Notes: generated by a model not told the origin, from the letters alone. Counted from the first letter of the stretch, positions 15,916-24,730 are shown. The stretch is 64,000 nt of DNA from Actinomadura syzygii (GCF_008085905.1 NZ_VSFF01000005.1:62001-126000); one strand, 5' to 3'. A program made the numbers and translations.

Positions 15916-17597
15916 CGCGCCCCCGCCAGTGCGACGGTCGTGTCGGCGCGGAGGGTACCGTCCGCGAGCCGCCGCCGCGCCGTGTGGTAGCGCTTCTTAC
16001 CGCTGGTCGTGCGGGGGATGACGCGGCGACGGGCGAGGTGCAGGGAGTCCACCGGCAGGTCGAGGGTGCGCAGCGCGCGGCGGCGTGCCCCGTCCAGCTC
16101 GAACCGGGCCGGGCAGTGCTCGACGACCGCGACGATCTCGCTGCCGGGGTCGTAGATGTCGGCGTCCAGCACCATGACCTCCTGGACGGGACGGCCGAGG
16201 ATCCCGGCCACGCGTTCCTCCAGCAGCGACGCCAGATGGTTGCGGCCGTTCCGGATGATCACGTGCTTGCGTCGTTCGAGGACGAACAGCTCGCCGCGCT
16301 GCCGGAAGCCGAGGTCGCCGGTGCGCAGGACGCCGTCCGGGAACGGCCGTGGCGCGCCCGTGTCCGGGTCGAGGTATCCGGCGGCGATGTTCGGGCCGGT
16401 GAGCGTGATCTCGCCGAGTATCGCGTCGCCTTCGACAGGACGTCCTTCCTCGTCGATGAGGGCCGCGGTCATGCCGTCGAGCGGCGGGCCGCAGGAGAAC
16501 ACCGGGATGCCGGGGCCGCCCGGCGGCGGGCCGCCGAGGACGCCCTCGCCGAGCAGCCGCACCGGCGCGCCCGTCTCCACGCCCGCCGGGTCGACCAGCA
16601 CGTAGCGCGGCGGCGCGTCGACCTCGGACAGCGCCGCCGCGAGCGTCGTCTCGGCCATCCCGTAGCCGCAGACCAGCGCGCCCGCACGCAGCCCCGCCGG
16701 GGCGAACCGGCGGTGGAACCCGTCGAGCGTGTCGAGCCTGATCGGCTCCGCGCCGACCACCGCCGTGCGCAGGGCGGACAGGTCGCAACCCGGCACGTCC
16801 TCCGGCGCGACCTTGCGGCGGACGTGGTCGTAACCGAACGTCGGCGCGGCGATCAGCGTGCCGCGGTACCGGCTGAGCGCGTCGATCCACGTGTGCGGGC
16901 GCATGACGAACTCGATCGGCTTCATGACGTACAGCGGCCAGCCGCGGAAGGCGCCGAGGAGCGCCATGCCGACAAGGCCCATGTCGTGGTAGAGCGGCAG
17001 CCACGTGACCAGGCGCTCGTCGCCGTTCCGGCCGAGTTTCCGCTCGATCGTGGTCAGGTTGGCGCACACGTTCGCGTGCGTGATGCCGATCAGTTTCGGG
17101 TCTCCGGTGGACGCGCTCGTCGCTTGCAGGAACGCGACCGTGTCGCCGCCGGGGCCCGCCGATTCGGGCAGGTCACCGGGGGCGAGGGTGTCGTAGCCGT
17201 CGGCGTCGGCGGGCAGCGGCACCACCGGGACGCCCGGCGACTCGACCGCGATGCCGTCCTGGAGGGCGAGGACGACCTCGCCCTGGACGACGCCGAGCGT
17301 CCGCCGGACCTGGGTCTGGAACTGCTCCATGCCGCCCGCCGCGTGCGGGGACGGGAGGATCAGCGGGCGGCCGCCCGTCCACAGCGCGCCGAAGAAGGCG
17401 AGGAGGGCGGGCAGGGGATCGTCCGCGGCGATCACGACGGTGGCGTCCTCGGGGATCTTGCGTCCGAGCCACGCCGACGTCCGCAGGAACGCGTCGTACG
17501 GCATCTCCACGTTCGGTTTCCCGTAGCGCAGGAAACACACACCGTTCCGGGGATCGGCGCGGGCAACGTTGGCCCTCGTAACGTCCAAGAAATTCAC
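15912..17597 (-). CDS. Fatty acyl-AMP ligase (FAAL)
   Basis: 561 aa from the GTG at 17597, preceded by AAAGGAG; an in-frame extension to 17651 reads through a hairpin repeat and is unlikely. FAALs activate fatty acids with ATP and hand the acyl group to a carrier protein. The ATP motif LQATSASTGDPKLIGITH lies near 178-195 and the TGDLGF motif near 435. The usual end of the family is present (ISRTTSGKKRY-type RTTSGKKRYHTARRR). A discrete acyl carrier protein lies 74 bp upstream, the expected acceptor. OleC-type beta-lactone synthetases share the superfamily, so that remains an alternative. Confidence 0.8.
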   Translation of the reverse strand: MNFLDVTRANVARADPRNGVCFLRYGKPNVEMPYDAFLRTSAWLGRKIPEDATVVIAADDPLPALLAFFGALWTGGRPLILPSPHAAGGMEQFQTQVRRTLGVVQGEVVLALQDGIAVESPGVPVVPLPADADGYDTLAPGDLPESAGPGGDTVAFLQATSASTGDPKLIGITHANVCANLTTIERKLGRNGDERLVTWLPLYHDMGLVGMALLGAFRGWPLYVMKPIEFVMRPHTWIDALSRYRGTLIAAPTFGYDHVRRKVAPEDVPGCDLSALRTAVVGAEPIRLDTLDGFHRRFAPAGLRAGALVCGYGMAETTLAAALSEVDAPPRYVLVDPAGVETGAPVRLLGEGVLGGPPPGGPGIPVFSCGPPLDGMTAALIDEEGRPVEGDAILGEITLTGPNIAAGYLDPDTGAPRPFPDGVLRTGDLGFRQRGELFVLERRKHVIIRNGRNHLASLLEERVAGILGRPVQEVMVLDADIYDPGSEIVAVVEHCPARFELDGARRRALRTLDLPVDSLHLARRRVIPRTTSGKKRYHTARRRLADGTLRADTTVALAGAR

Positions 17598-17610
17598 GCT
17601 GTTCTCCTTT

Positions 17611-17628
17611 CTGGGGGACGACCCCCAG
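17611..17628. repeat. CTGGGGG...CCCCCAG hairpin repeat, copy 1
   Basis: CTGGGGGACGACCCCCAG forms a tight hairpin in the ACP-FAAL gap. Related copies are at 27372-27391 and 32628-32646. Confidence 0.5.
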
Positions 17629-17670
17629 ACCCCCGGGGATGGAGGCGGCATGATCCTCGCTTCGCTGCGG

Positions 17671-17925
17671 TCACGCCGCCTCCGCGAGTCGCCGCTCGAT
17701 CAGGGAGGCGAGGCGGAGCGGGGTTGAGGAGAGGAGGACGTCGTTGTCGGAGAACGGGACGCCGAGCCGGTCGGAGACGTCCACGCACACCTGCAACTGG
17801 GTCAGCGATGTCAGGCCGTGGGCGCGAAACGGCGTCTCGTCCAGCCGGAGCGTGGAGATGTCGACGCGGCCGTCCACGGCGGACACCGCCTCAAGTATTT
17901 CCGCGAATATCTCGTCCTTGGTCAT
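17671..17925 (-). CDS. Acyl carrier protein
   Basis: 84 aa. Four-helix carrier with the phosphopantetheine site in HGLTSLTQLQV; Ser40 is the attachment residue. The usual Asp before this Ser is replaced by Thr (T-S-L), which is rarer but seen in specialised carriers. It lies between the OleA-like ketosynthase (9 bp upstream) and the FAAL (downstream), so it likely receives the FAAL-activated chain and presents it to the ketosynthase. Confidence 0.85.
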   Translation of the reverse strand: MTKDEIFAEILEAVSAVDGRVDISTLRLDETPFRAHGLTSLTQLQVCVDVSDRLGVPFSDNDVLLSSTPLRLASLIERRLAEAA

Positions 17926-17934
17926 CTGGTCTCC

Positions 17935-18987
17935 TCACCGTCCGTGGAACTCGAATGCGGTCAGCGCGCTGGTGACCCCGGACGAGGCCACCATCAGCAA
18001 GGTCCGGTCGCCGTCTGCCAGCTCACCGGACCGCACGGCCTCGGACATGCTGACCGGCACCGACGCCGAGGCCGTGTTGGCGTGGTTGCGGTGGTCGAAG
18101 CGGGCCCGCGCCGGGTCGATTCCGCAGGCGTGGACGACGTGCCGCGCGGCGCCGTCGCTCGCCGAATGCAGGAACACGCGGTCGGCCTTGAACTCCTCGA
18201 AGCGAGGAAGGTCCCGGTAATGCTCGACGAGTTTGCGGGTGCCGAACTCCAGCAGGCTGAGCCCGTAGGAGACGAATTGCAGGTCCGCGAGCCCGCCCGC
18301 GACGTCGACGTCCTTGCCGAAATGGCCCGTGAAGCTGGGCATGGGGACGAAGCAGAGGTCGCGTTTCTCGCCCCATGTCCGGAAGTCGGCGTCGTAGGAG
18401 CCGTCCTCGGGTGACGCGGTCAGAATGGTCGCGGTCGCGGCCTCGCCGATCGTCACGGTCGGGTGCCAGTGCGGGAACTCGTCGAGCGAGGTCAGCTCGT
18501 AGCGGTAGACGTCCCCGGCGCCGAACTCCGCGTTGACGATCATGATGGTGCGGTAGGCGCCGGCGCGCAGGAAGGCGTTCGCGACGTGCAGCGCCCGCAC
18601 CCAGCTCGCGCAGGCGTCCAGGACGTCGAAGGCGGTGGCGCGGTCGAGCCCGAGCAGGTCCTGGTAGATCGTCGCGGACGCGGGCTCGATGATCCCCCGG
18701 CCGATCCCGGCGTAGATCAGCAGGTCGATGTCGTGCGGGCGCAGTCCGGCGGCGTCGAGCGCCCGGTGGCCCACCTCGACGGTCAGCTCGCTTGCGGTCT
18801 CGCCGTCGGCGCGGTGGTGCCGCACCTCGGTGCCGCTCGACGCGAAACAGGTCCGCACGAGCTCTTCGAGGGTGCGCAGGTCGTGTTCGGGCAGGTGGGC
18901 GGAGCTGTCCGCGAGCACCCGGTCGACGACGTCCTCGTTGGTGACGACGTGGGACGGGAATACATGCTCGATCGCCAGGAATCTCAT
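17935..18987 (-). CDS. OleA-like 3-oxoacyl synthase (KAS III/thiolase fold)
   Basis: 350 aa from the ATG at 18987, overlapping the upstream stop (ATGA). The catalytic Cys126 is in VLDACASWV, His274 in FLHSASDG (replacing the HQAN of FabH) and Asn304 in NHANTASAS. Glu101 (GIIEPASA) sits 25 residues before the Cys, where OleA has the Glu that activates its second substrate. This favours an OleA-like head-to-head acyl condensation over FabH-type priming, although an acyl transfer role is possible. ACP follows directly. Confidence 0.75.
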   Translation of the reverse strand: MRFLAIEHVFPSHVVTNEDVVDRVLADSSAHLPEHDLRTLEELVRTCFASSGTEVRHHRADGETASELTVEVGHRALDAAGLRPHDIDLLIYAGIGRGIIEPASATIYQDLLGLDRATAFDVLDACASWVRALHVANAFLRAGAYRTIMIVNAEFGAGDVYRYELTSLDEFPHWHPTVTIGEAATATILTASPEDGSYDADFRTWGEKRDLCFVPMPSFTGHFGKDVDVAGGLADLQFVSYGLSLLEFGTRKLVEHYRDLPRFEEFKADRVFLHSASDGAARHVVHACGIDPARARFDHRNHANTASASVPVSMSEAVRSGELADGDRTLLMVASSGVTSALTAFEFHGR

Positions 18988-21623
18988 AACCGTTCCCCCG
19001 TGAGCCTTTCTCGTGAAATGGAGAAGAATCCGGCAGACGCCATTTCGCGGACGCTCTTCCCGAACGCCTCGGACACCTGTTCCAGGTCCGCGTCGGAATG
19101 GGCGGCGCTCAGCAGCAGCGTGTGTAGTTCCGGCAGGAAGACGCCGTGCCCGCGCATGTGGTAGGCGAGCGCGAGCGTCGCGGTGACGTCGAGCCCGGCC
19201 AACCGGTCCCGGACAAGGCTCGGCGTGGCGTGGTCGAACGTGATCGAGAAGATCGAGTCGCGGCCCCTGACCTGGCACGGGACGCCGCAGTCGGCGGCCC
19301 GCGCGGCGAGGTCGGCGACGAGCCAGGACGTCCGCTCGCGCAGCCCCGGGTAGGTGTCCGGCCAGGCGCGGAGCTGTTCGAGCACGGCCGTCCCCGCCGC
19401 GCACGTCACCGAGTTGCCGCTCATGGTGCCGCCCGCGAAGGCGCGTCCGTCCACGTCGTGGAACGGGTCGCCGCTGGTGCGGGCCGTGTCGACGACGTCG
19501 GCGCGGCCGGTCACGGCGCCCGCGGGCAGCCCGCCGCCGATGATCTTGCCGAGGCAGGTGAGGTCCGGGACGGTCCCGACGATGTGCTGCACCCCGCCGT
19601 AGGCGACCCGGAAGCCGGTCACCACCTCGTCGTAGACCACCAGGATCCCGGCCTTGCCGCACACGTCGGACAGCGCGCGCAGGAACTCCGCGTCGTAGTC
19701 GGCCAGGGCGGACGGCATCGGCTCGACGATCACGCAGGCCAGCTCGTCCGCGTGCGCGGCGATCCGGTCGAGCGAGCCGCGCTCGCCGTACTGGAGGACG
19801 AGCGTCTCGGCGACCACCGCGTCCTGCATCCCGGCGGAGTTCCCGACCGGCTCGGGCGCGCGCGGGTCGCCGCGGTACCGGAACCACGAGCTGACCAGGC
19901 CCTGGTCGGAGAACCCGTGGTAGTGGCCCTCGAACTTGGCGACGCGCTGCCGTCCGGTGAAGGCGCGGGCGATGCGCAGCGCGACCTGCACGGCCTCGGT
20001 GCCGGAGTTGGCGAGCAGGACGCGATGATCGGGGCCGAACGCCTCCGCGATCAGCTCCGCCAGCCGGACCTCGCCGGGATGGCCGACGGCGTTGACGGCG
20101 CCGCGCGCCGCCGCGTCCTGGATCGCCGCGACCACGGCCGGGTGCGCGTAGCCGAGGATGTGCGGGCCGAACCCGCCGCCGAGGTCGATGTACTCGTTGC
20201 CGTCGACGTCGCGGAGCTTCGACCCGTACGCCCGGTCCACGACCAGCGGGAACGCGCTCGGCAGGACGAACCGGTCGAAGTGCGTGGGCGCCACCAGGCG
20301 GCGCGCGGCCCGCTTCCGCAGCGCCAGGGAACGCGGCGCGGTGTCCGCCATCTGGTGCTGCAAACGGTCGCGGAGTTCGTCGTTCAGGTACGGCGCGAAA
20401 CGGTCGGTGAATCGGCGGGTCGTCGCCCAGAGGTCGATGTCCGGGTCGACTTTCGCGATGAATCCCTCGCCGGTGAGCAGCGACAGCGCGAGGACGGAGA
20501 ACGCCGTCGTGATCCGCGAACCGTGTCTGCCGAGGATGCGGATCGCGTCGTCCAGGAAGGCGAGCGTCGACCAGCGGGACGTTTCCTCCTCGAAATGGCG
20601 ACGCAGGATCCGGCCGAGTTCCTCTTCGTAGGCGGAGCCGGTGAGCCTTTCGGGACGCACCGCGAACGCACGGGTGAATCGGCGGACGGCCGTCGTCCAT
20701 TCCTTGCGGATGCAGGCGTAGTAGAACGAGGCGAGGTTCCACCTGTCGTCCTCGGACAGGCGTCCGACCAGGCCGAAGTCGAGGAAGACCAGCAGGCCGC
20801 CGGGGGCGAACACGAGGTTGCCGGGATGCGGGTCCACGTGGAAGACGCCGTGGAAATAGACCATGCAGTAGAAGGCGTCCTGCATGCGGGCGGCCAGTTC
20901 GTGCGGCGGCAGCCCGGCTTCGTCGGGGAGGTGGCCGGAGGCGCCTTCGACGAAATCCATGACGAGGACGTCCCGGCTCGAAAGCTCCTCGTGGACGCGC
21001 GGCACCCGCACGAACGGGTGGTTGCGGAAATTGGCGGCGACCTCCTGCTGCCGCGCGCCTTCCCCGGCCATGTCGCACTGTCCGGTAAGCAGCGGGCGCA
21101 GTTCCCGGAAATGGCCGGGCAGGTCGTAGCCGCGCACCTTCGGGAGGACGTTCACGATCGAGAGGAGGGCGCCGAGCACGGTGGAACTGGCCTCTAGGCG
21201 TCCGCGCACTCCGGCCCTGACCACCTTCACCGCGACCGTCTCGCCATTGTCGAGCCGCGCCCGATGAACCTGAGCCACCGACCCGGCCGCGACCGGACGC
21301 ATGTCGAACGCGGCGAACACCTCGTCCGGCGAACGGCCGAGGCCGCGGCGGAGCGTCCGGCGCAGGACGCGGTCGCGCATCGGGGGGAGTTCGGCGAAGA
21401 ACGTCCGGAACTCCTCGACCGCGTCGCGCGGCAGGAGCCCGGACTGGGTGCCGAGCACCTGGCCCGCCTTGATGTAGAGCGGCCCCATCCGCAGCAGGTA
21501 GGCGCGCAGCAACCGCGCGGCCCGGACGCGATCACGCCGCCCCAGCCCGAACCGAACGGCGAGCACCACCGTCCACCACAGAACCCGCCCCGCCTCGACA
21601 ACAGCGAGCCCCGCGCTCCTCAC
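18984..21623 (-). CDS. UbiB/ABC1-type kinase fused to class III aminotransferase
   Basis: 879 aa in one continuous frame from a GTG overlapping the OleD-like stop (GTGA). Residues 1-425 are an ABC1/UbiB atypical kinase: K-A-G-Q at 52-55, Ala-rich loop AAGSVAQVHRA at 112-122, Lys133, HVDPHPGNL at 262-270 and DFG at 282-284. Residues ~440-879 are a PLP aminotransferase of the glutamate-1-semialdehyde aminomutase group: GGGFGPHILGYAHP, NSGTEAVQVALRIAR at 539-553, DE at 665-666 and PLP Lys693 in LGKIIGGGLPAGA. All key residues of both halves are present. UbiB proteins assist lipid-quinone synthesis at membranes; here the fusion probably aminates a lipid keto or aldehyde intermediate at the membrane. 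Confidence 0.85.
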   Translation of the reverse strand: MRSAGLAVVEAGRVLWWTVVLAVRFGLGRRDRVRAARLLRAYLLRMGPLYIKAGQVLGTQSGLLPRDAVEEFRTFFAELPPMRDRVLRRTLRRGLGRSPDEVFAAFDMRPVAAGSVAQVHRARLDNGETVAVKVVRAGVRGRLEASSTVLGALLSIVNVLPKVRGYDLPGHFRELRPLLTGQCDMAGEGARQQEVAANFRNHPFVRVPRVHEELSSRDVLVMDFVEGASGHLPDEAGLPPHELAARMQDAFYCMVYFHGVFHVDPHPGNLVFAPGGLLVFLDFGLVGRLSEDDRWNLASFYYACIRKEWTTAVRRFTRAFAVRPERLTGSAYEEELGRILRRHFEEETSRWSTLAFLDDAIRILGRHGSRITTAFSVLALSLLTGEGFIAKVDPDIDLWATTRRFTDRFAPYLNDELRDRLQHQMADTAPRSLALRKRAARRLVAPTHFDRFVLPSAFPLVVDRAYGSKLRDVDGNEYIDLGGGFGPHILGYAHPAVVAAIQDAAARGAVNAVGHPGEVRLAELIAEAFGPDHRVLLANSGTEAVQVALRIARAFTGRQRVAKFEGHYHGFSDQGLVSSWFRYRGDPRAPEPVGNSAGMQDAVVAETLVLQYGERGSLDRIAAHADELACVIVEPMPSALADYDAEFLRALSDVCGKAGILVVYDEVVTGFRVAYGGVQHIVGTVPDLTCLGKIIGGGLPAGAVTGRADVVDTARTSGDPFHDVDGRAFAGGTMSGNSVTCAAGTAVLEQLRAWPDTYPGLRERTSWLVADLAARAADCGVPCQVRGRDSIFSITFDHATPSLVRDRLAGLDVTATLALAYHMRGHGVFLPELHTLLLSAAHSDADLEQVSEAFGKSVREMASAGFFSISRERLTGERL

Positions 21624-22624
21624 GGCGTCCTCGCAAGTGCGTGTTCGGCGGCGAGACGGCGTAGGCCCTCCGCCATGTCGATTCGGGGGTGGTAGCCGAG
21701 GTCGCGTTTCGCAGCGGTGATGTCGAACCAGTGGGCGGTGGTGAGCTGGTTGACCAGGAAGCGGGTGAGGGGCGGCTCGTCGAAGCGGAACAGGCGTCCG
21801 GTGAACTCCATGGCGGCGGCGAGGCCCCGGGCCGCCCACACCGGGACCGCCTTCGTCGGCGGCGTCACGCCCGCCGCGCCGAGGAGGAGGTCGATGGTCT
21901 CGCTGACGGTGCGCGGATCGTCCTGCGTGATGAAGTAGGCGCGGCCCGCCGGAGGATGTCCCGGGCCGAGCCGTTCCAGCCGTTCGAGGGCCAGGACGTG
22001 CGCGTCCGCGGCGTTGTCGATGTAGACGGTGTCGATCAGCTTGGTGGCGGGGCCGACGCGGCGGAGCCGTCCGCCGCGCGCGGCCTCGGCGAGGCGGGGC
22101 AGGAAATGCGGGTCGCCCGGCCCCCAGATGATGTGCGGGCGCAGCGCGACGGTAGCGAGGTCGGCGGAGTCGGCGTCCAGGACCAGCCGTTCGGCGATCG
22201 CCTTCGTGCGCGGGTACGGCGCGAGGAACCGGGACGCGTACGGCGCCGACTCGTCCACGCCGTCGAGGTCGGCGCGGTCGTGCACGACCGCCGGGCTGGA
22301 CGTGTGCACGAGGATCCGCGTCCCGGCGCGGCGGCACGCGGTCACCACGTTCGCCGTGCCCGTCACGTTCACGTCGAAGTAGTCGCGGGCGGCGCCCCAC
22401 ACCCCGGCCAGGGCGGCGCAGTTGATCACGGCGTCGTGCCCGTCCACGGCCCTGGCCACGGCGTCCGGGTCGCGGAGGTCGCCGGTGACCTGCCGGACGT
22501 CGAGCGCCTCCGGCACCGGAAGCGGCCGCCGCTGGAACGCGCGGACGACGTGCCCGCGTTCGACCAGGCGCGCGCAGACCGCCCGTCCGAGAAAGCCCGC
22601 GCCCCCGGTGACCAGCACTTTCAT
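21620..22624 (-). CDS. OleD-like NAD(P)-dependent reductase (3-beta-HSD family)
   Basis: 334 aa. Extended SDR with the nucleotide site VTGGAGFLG at 5-13 and catalytic Tyr137-x3-Lys141 in PYPRTKAIAE. The blocks TSSPAVVHDRADLDGVDES and YPRTKAIAE resemble OleD, which reduces 2-alkyl-3-ketoalkanoates made by OleA. It overlaps both neighbours by 4 bp. Together with the OleA-like ketosynthase this suggests a beta-keto product is reduced. Another 3-beta-HSD or epimerase role cannot be excluded. Confidence 0.75.
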   Translation of the reverse strand: MKVLVTGGAGFLGRAVCARLVERGHVVRAFQRRPLPVPEALDVRQVTGDLRDPDAVARAVDGHDAVINCAALAGVWGAARDYFDVNVTGTANVVTACRRAGTRILVHTSSPAVVHDRADLDGVDESAPYASRFLAPYPRTKAIAERLVLDADSADLATVALRPHIIWGPGDPHFLPRLAEAARGGRLRRVGPATKLIDTVYIDNAADAHVLALERLERLGPGHPPAGRAYFITQDDPRTVSETIDLLLGAAGVTPPTKAVPVWAARGLAAAMEFTGRLFRFDEPPLTRFLVNQLTTAHWFDITAAKRDLGYHPRIDMAEGLRRLAAEHALARTP

Positions 22625-24396
22625 CGCGTACCTCGCTCATGTCGCAGGAAGCGTCCGGTGGCGCGGACGCGGCCGTAGCCGGGGGCGAACGCGCCGTCGG
22701 CGAAGACGACCTCGCCGCCGACGCACACCGCGGGGACGGCCGCGTCGTTGCGGTTGACCATCCGGGACAGGCCGCCGAACCCGGCCATCGGCGCCTCGTG
22801 GTAGGCGGCGAGCGAGCCGTCGAGCCCGTCCGGGTCGACGACGACGAGGTCGGCGCGGTCGCCGACGCGCAGGGTGCCCGCGTCCAGGCCGAGCCAGCCG
22901 GCGAGTTCGCCGGTCAGCCGGTGCACGGCGTGTTCGAGCGTGAGGATCGGACGTCCGGCGCGGTCGGCGTCCCGGACCCGTTTCAGCAGCCGCAGCGGCG
23001 CGTTGTAGAACGCCATGTTGCGCAGGTGCGCGCCCGAGTCGGCGAAGCCGAACTGGACGGCGGGCTCGGCGGCCAGCCGGTCCAGCACGGCGGGACGGTG
23101 GTTCGCGAGCGTCGTGCGCCAGCGCAGCTTCGGCCCGTGCTCGGCGACGAGGTCGAGGAACGCGTCCACCGGGTGGCGGCCGCGGGCGTCGGCGACGTCG
23201 CCGAAACTGCGTCCGGCGAGGCCGGGCTCGGGGCACGCGACGATCTCCGCGTCGTACAGGTCGCGGTGCCAGGCGCGGCGCGGCAGCGGCCGCCGGTACT
23301 CGCGCCGGAACCGCCGCCGGAACCCGGTGTCCTGGAGCAGCCGGCGCCGCTCCGCCTCGGTGCGCAGGTGCAGCACCTCGGCGGTCGCGCCGAACTCCTC
23401 GAACACGACCAGGTCGATCCCGTCGGAGTACAGCTCGAACGGGACGGGGAGGTGCTGCCAGCGCAGGTCGGCGCCGAGCGCGCGTCCGGCGAGGTGCGAG
23501 GTCGCGACGAGGACGGCCGCGAGCCCCGGCGCGGACTTCGGGTCGATCGCGGTGAGCAGCGTCGTCCTCAGCGGCGCCCGTCGCGTGGGCGCGGGCGCGG
23601 CGCTCGCGGCGACGAACAGCAGCGTGTTCAGCGGCATCGCCGGGTTCGGGGCGCTCTGCAGGATCCCGCCCGTGCGGCGCAGGACGCGGTGCAGCCGCCG
23701 GTACTCGCGCCACGTCGCGTACGTGGACGGCAGCTTCGCCGACCGGTGCCGGTCGCCCGCGAGGCGGGAGAACGGGCTGGTCATCGTGGACAGCCCGACC
23801 AGTCCGGCGGCGCGGGCCGCCGCGAGCAGCGCCTCCATCCGGCGCAGTTCCGCCTCGTCCGGGCGGACGCGCGGGTCGACGGCCCGGCCGAGGCCCATGA
23901 CGTGGGCGCGCAGGTCGGAGTGTCCGAGGAAGGCGGCGACGTTCGGGCCGAGCGGACGGGTTTCGAGCGCGGCGACGTACTCGGCGGCGGACGTCCAGGA
24001 CTTGTTCTCGGTGAGCGCGTCGAGGATCAGCCCGCGCGGCACCGCCTCGACCCGCGCGAACAGGTCGGCGCAGTCGACGGGCCCCGCGTGGACGGTCGAC
24101 AGCGAGCAGTTGCCCATCACCACCGTGGTGACGCCGTGCCGGACCGACTCGCCGAGGCCCGGGTCGAGCAGGACCTCCGCGTCGTAGTGCGTGTGCATGT
24201 CGACGAAGCCGGGCAGCACCCAGCGGCCGGTCGCGTCGATCACCCGGGTGGACGGCGGCGGCCCGGCGGGCAGCGGGCGGGCGGACACGGCGGCGACCCT
24301 GCCGTCCCTGATCCCCACGTCGCGGACGGCGGAGGACGCGCCGGTGCCGTCGAACCAGCGGCCGTTCCGCACGACGACGTCGAATGGCGTGTTCAT
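22621..24396 (-). CDS. N-acyl-D-amino-acid deacylase-like amidohydrolase
   Basis: 591 aa from the ATG at 24396. Metal-dependent amidohydrolase of the D-aminoacylase group: first metal site GFVDMHTHYDAEVLLDP near 65-80, GVTTVVMGNCSLS near 90-102 (Cys ligand position of the family), and a C-terminal FADSGAHLRNMAFYN and GDRADLVVVDP. These enzymes cut N-acyl amino acids. It directly follows the precursor peptide gene. It may trim an N-acyl group from the product or release a lipid-amino-acid precursor; a detoxifying self-resistance role is also possible. Confidence 0.75.
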   Translation of the reverse strand: MNTPFDVVVRNGRWFDGTGASSAVRDVGIRDGRVAAVSARPLPAGPPPSTRVIDATGRWVLPGFVDMHTHYDAEVLLDPGLGESVRHGVTTVVMGNCSLSTVHAGPVDCADLFARVEAVPRGLILDALTENKSWTSAAEYVAALETRPLGPNVAAFLGHSDLRAHVMGLGRAVDPRVRPDEAELRRMEALLAAARAAGLVGLSTMTSPFSRLAGDRHRSAKLPSTYATWREYRRLHRVLRRTGGILQSAPNPAMPLNTLLFVAASAAPAPTRRAPLRTTLLTAIDPKSAPGLAAVLVATSHLAGRALGADLRWQHLPVPFELYSDGIDLVVFEEFGATAEVLHLRTEAERRRLLQDTGFRRRFRREYRRPLPRRAWHRDLYDAEIVACPEPGLAGRSFGDVADARGRHPVDAFLDLVAEHGPKLRWRTTLANHRPAVLDRLAAEPAVQFGFADSGAHLRNMAFYNAPLRLLKRVRDADRAGRPILTLEHAVHRLTGELAGWLGLDAGTLRVGDRADLVVVDPDGLDGSLAAYHEAPMAGFGGLSRMVNRNDAAVPAVCVGGEVVFADGAFAPGYGRVRATGRFLRHERGTR

Positions 24397-24435
24397 TTTC
24401 GCGGGACCCCCGTGGGCTGCGGCGGCCGGACGGGA

Positions 24436-24467
24436 AGCGGTCCGCGGCGGCGACACCGCGGACCGCT
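24436..24467 (-). terminator. Hairpin between precursor gene and downstream operon
   Basis: Perfect 12-bp arms AGCGGTCCGCGG / CCGCGGACCGCT around an 8-nt loop, in the 98-bp gap after the precursor stop. Such attenuating hairpins keep RiPP precursor transcript high relative to the enzyme genes behind it. Confidence 0.6.
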
Positions 24468-24494
24468 CCGCTCGTTCCGGTGGCGTGGGCGTGG

Positions 24495-24623
24495 TTACTC
24501 GACTTCCACGTCCGAGATGTCGAGCGAGCTGCAGGACGAGCTGCTGCTGCAGCCCTCGTCCATACCGATCGCTTCGAGGGTGGAAACGGGCTCCTCGATG
24601 ACGGTGATCTCGATGTCGGACAT
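24495..24623 (-). CDS. Azol(in)e RiPP precursor peptide
   Basis: 42 aa with a strong ribosome-binding site (AAAGGAGGGGAAA before ATG). Residues 1-24 are an acidic leader (MSDIEITVIEEPVSTLEAIG then MDEG). The core is C25-SSSSS-C31-SS, nine consecutive residues that can all be heterocyclised to thiazole or oxazole. A tail LDISDVEVE follows and echoes the leader start (SDIEI / SDVEV), so it may be a follower peptide or part of the product. It lies upstream of the lipid operon and on the same strand as the cyclodehydratase, dehydrogenase and protease genes. Not matched to a known LAP or thiopeptide family. Confidence 0.8.
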   Translation of the reverse strand: MSDIEITVIEEPVSTLEAIGMDEGCSSSSSCSSLDISDVEVE

Positions 24624-24691
24624 TTTCCCCTCCTTTCGACGTCCGAAGGAACTCCGTCACAGTAAGAGCGGAACGGCATTTTTCTCCATCC

Positions 24692-24708
24692 CGGTTTTCC
24701 GTAGTTGA
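24692..24708. promoter_or_regulatory. Shared cluster motif, precursor promoter copy
   Basis: CGGTTTTCCGTAGTTGA, 69-85 bp before the precursor ATG. 14 of 17 positions equal the copy upstream of the luxR gene (26474-26490), and TTTCCGTAGT is also one half of the palindrome at 35219-35240. A likely binding site for a cluster regulator. Confidence 0.5.
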
Positions 24709-24730
24709 TACACCCCGCAATCAGGAATGC

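Noticed and set aside
14125..15990. 621-aa plus-strand open frame opposite the MMPL and FAAL genes
   Set aside because: Arg/Asp/Gln-rich shadow of the minus-strand MMPL gene; no domain pattern.
15984..17975. 663-aa plus-strand open frame
   Set aside because: Antisense shadow of the FAAL and ACP genes, which have clear motifs.
24495..24623. Reading the precursor as a lanthipeptide
   Set aside because: No LanB, LanM or LanKC-type gene in the cluster; YcaO and SagB genes point to azoles instead.
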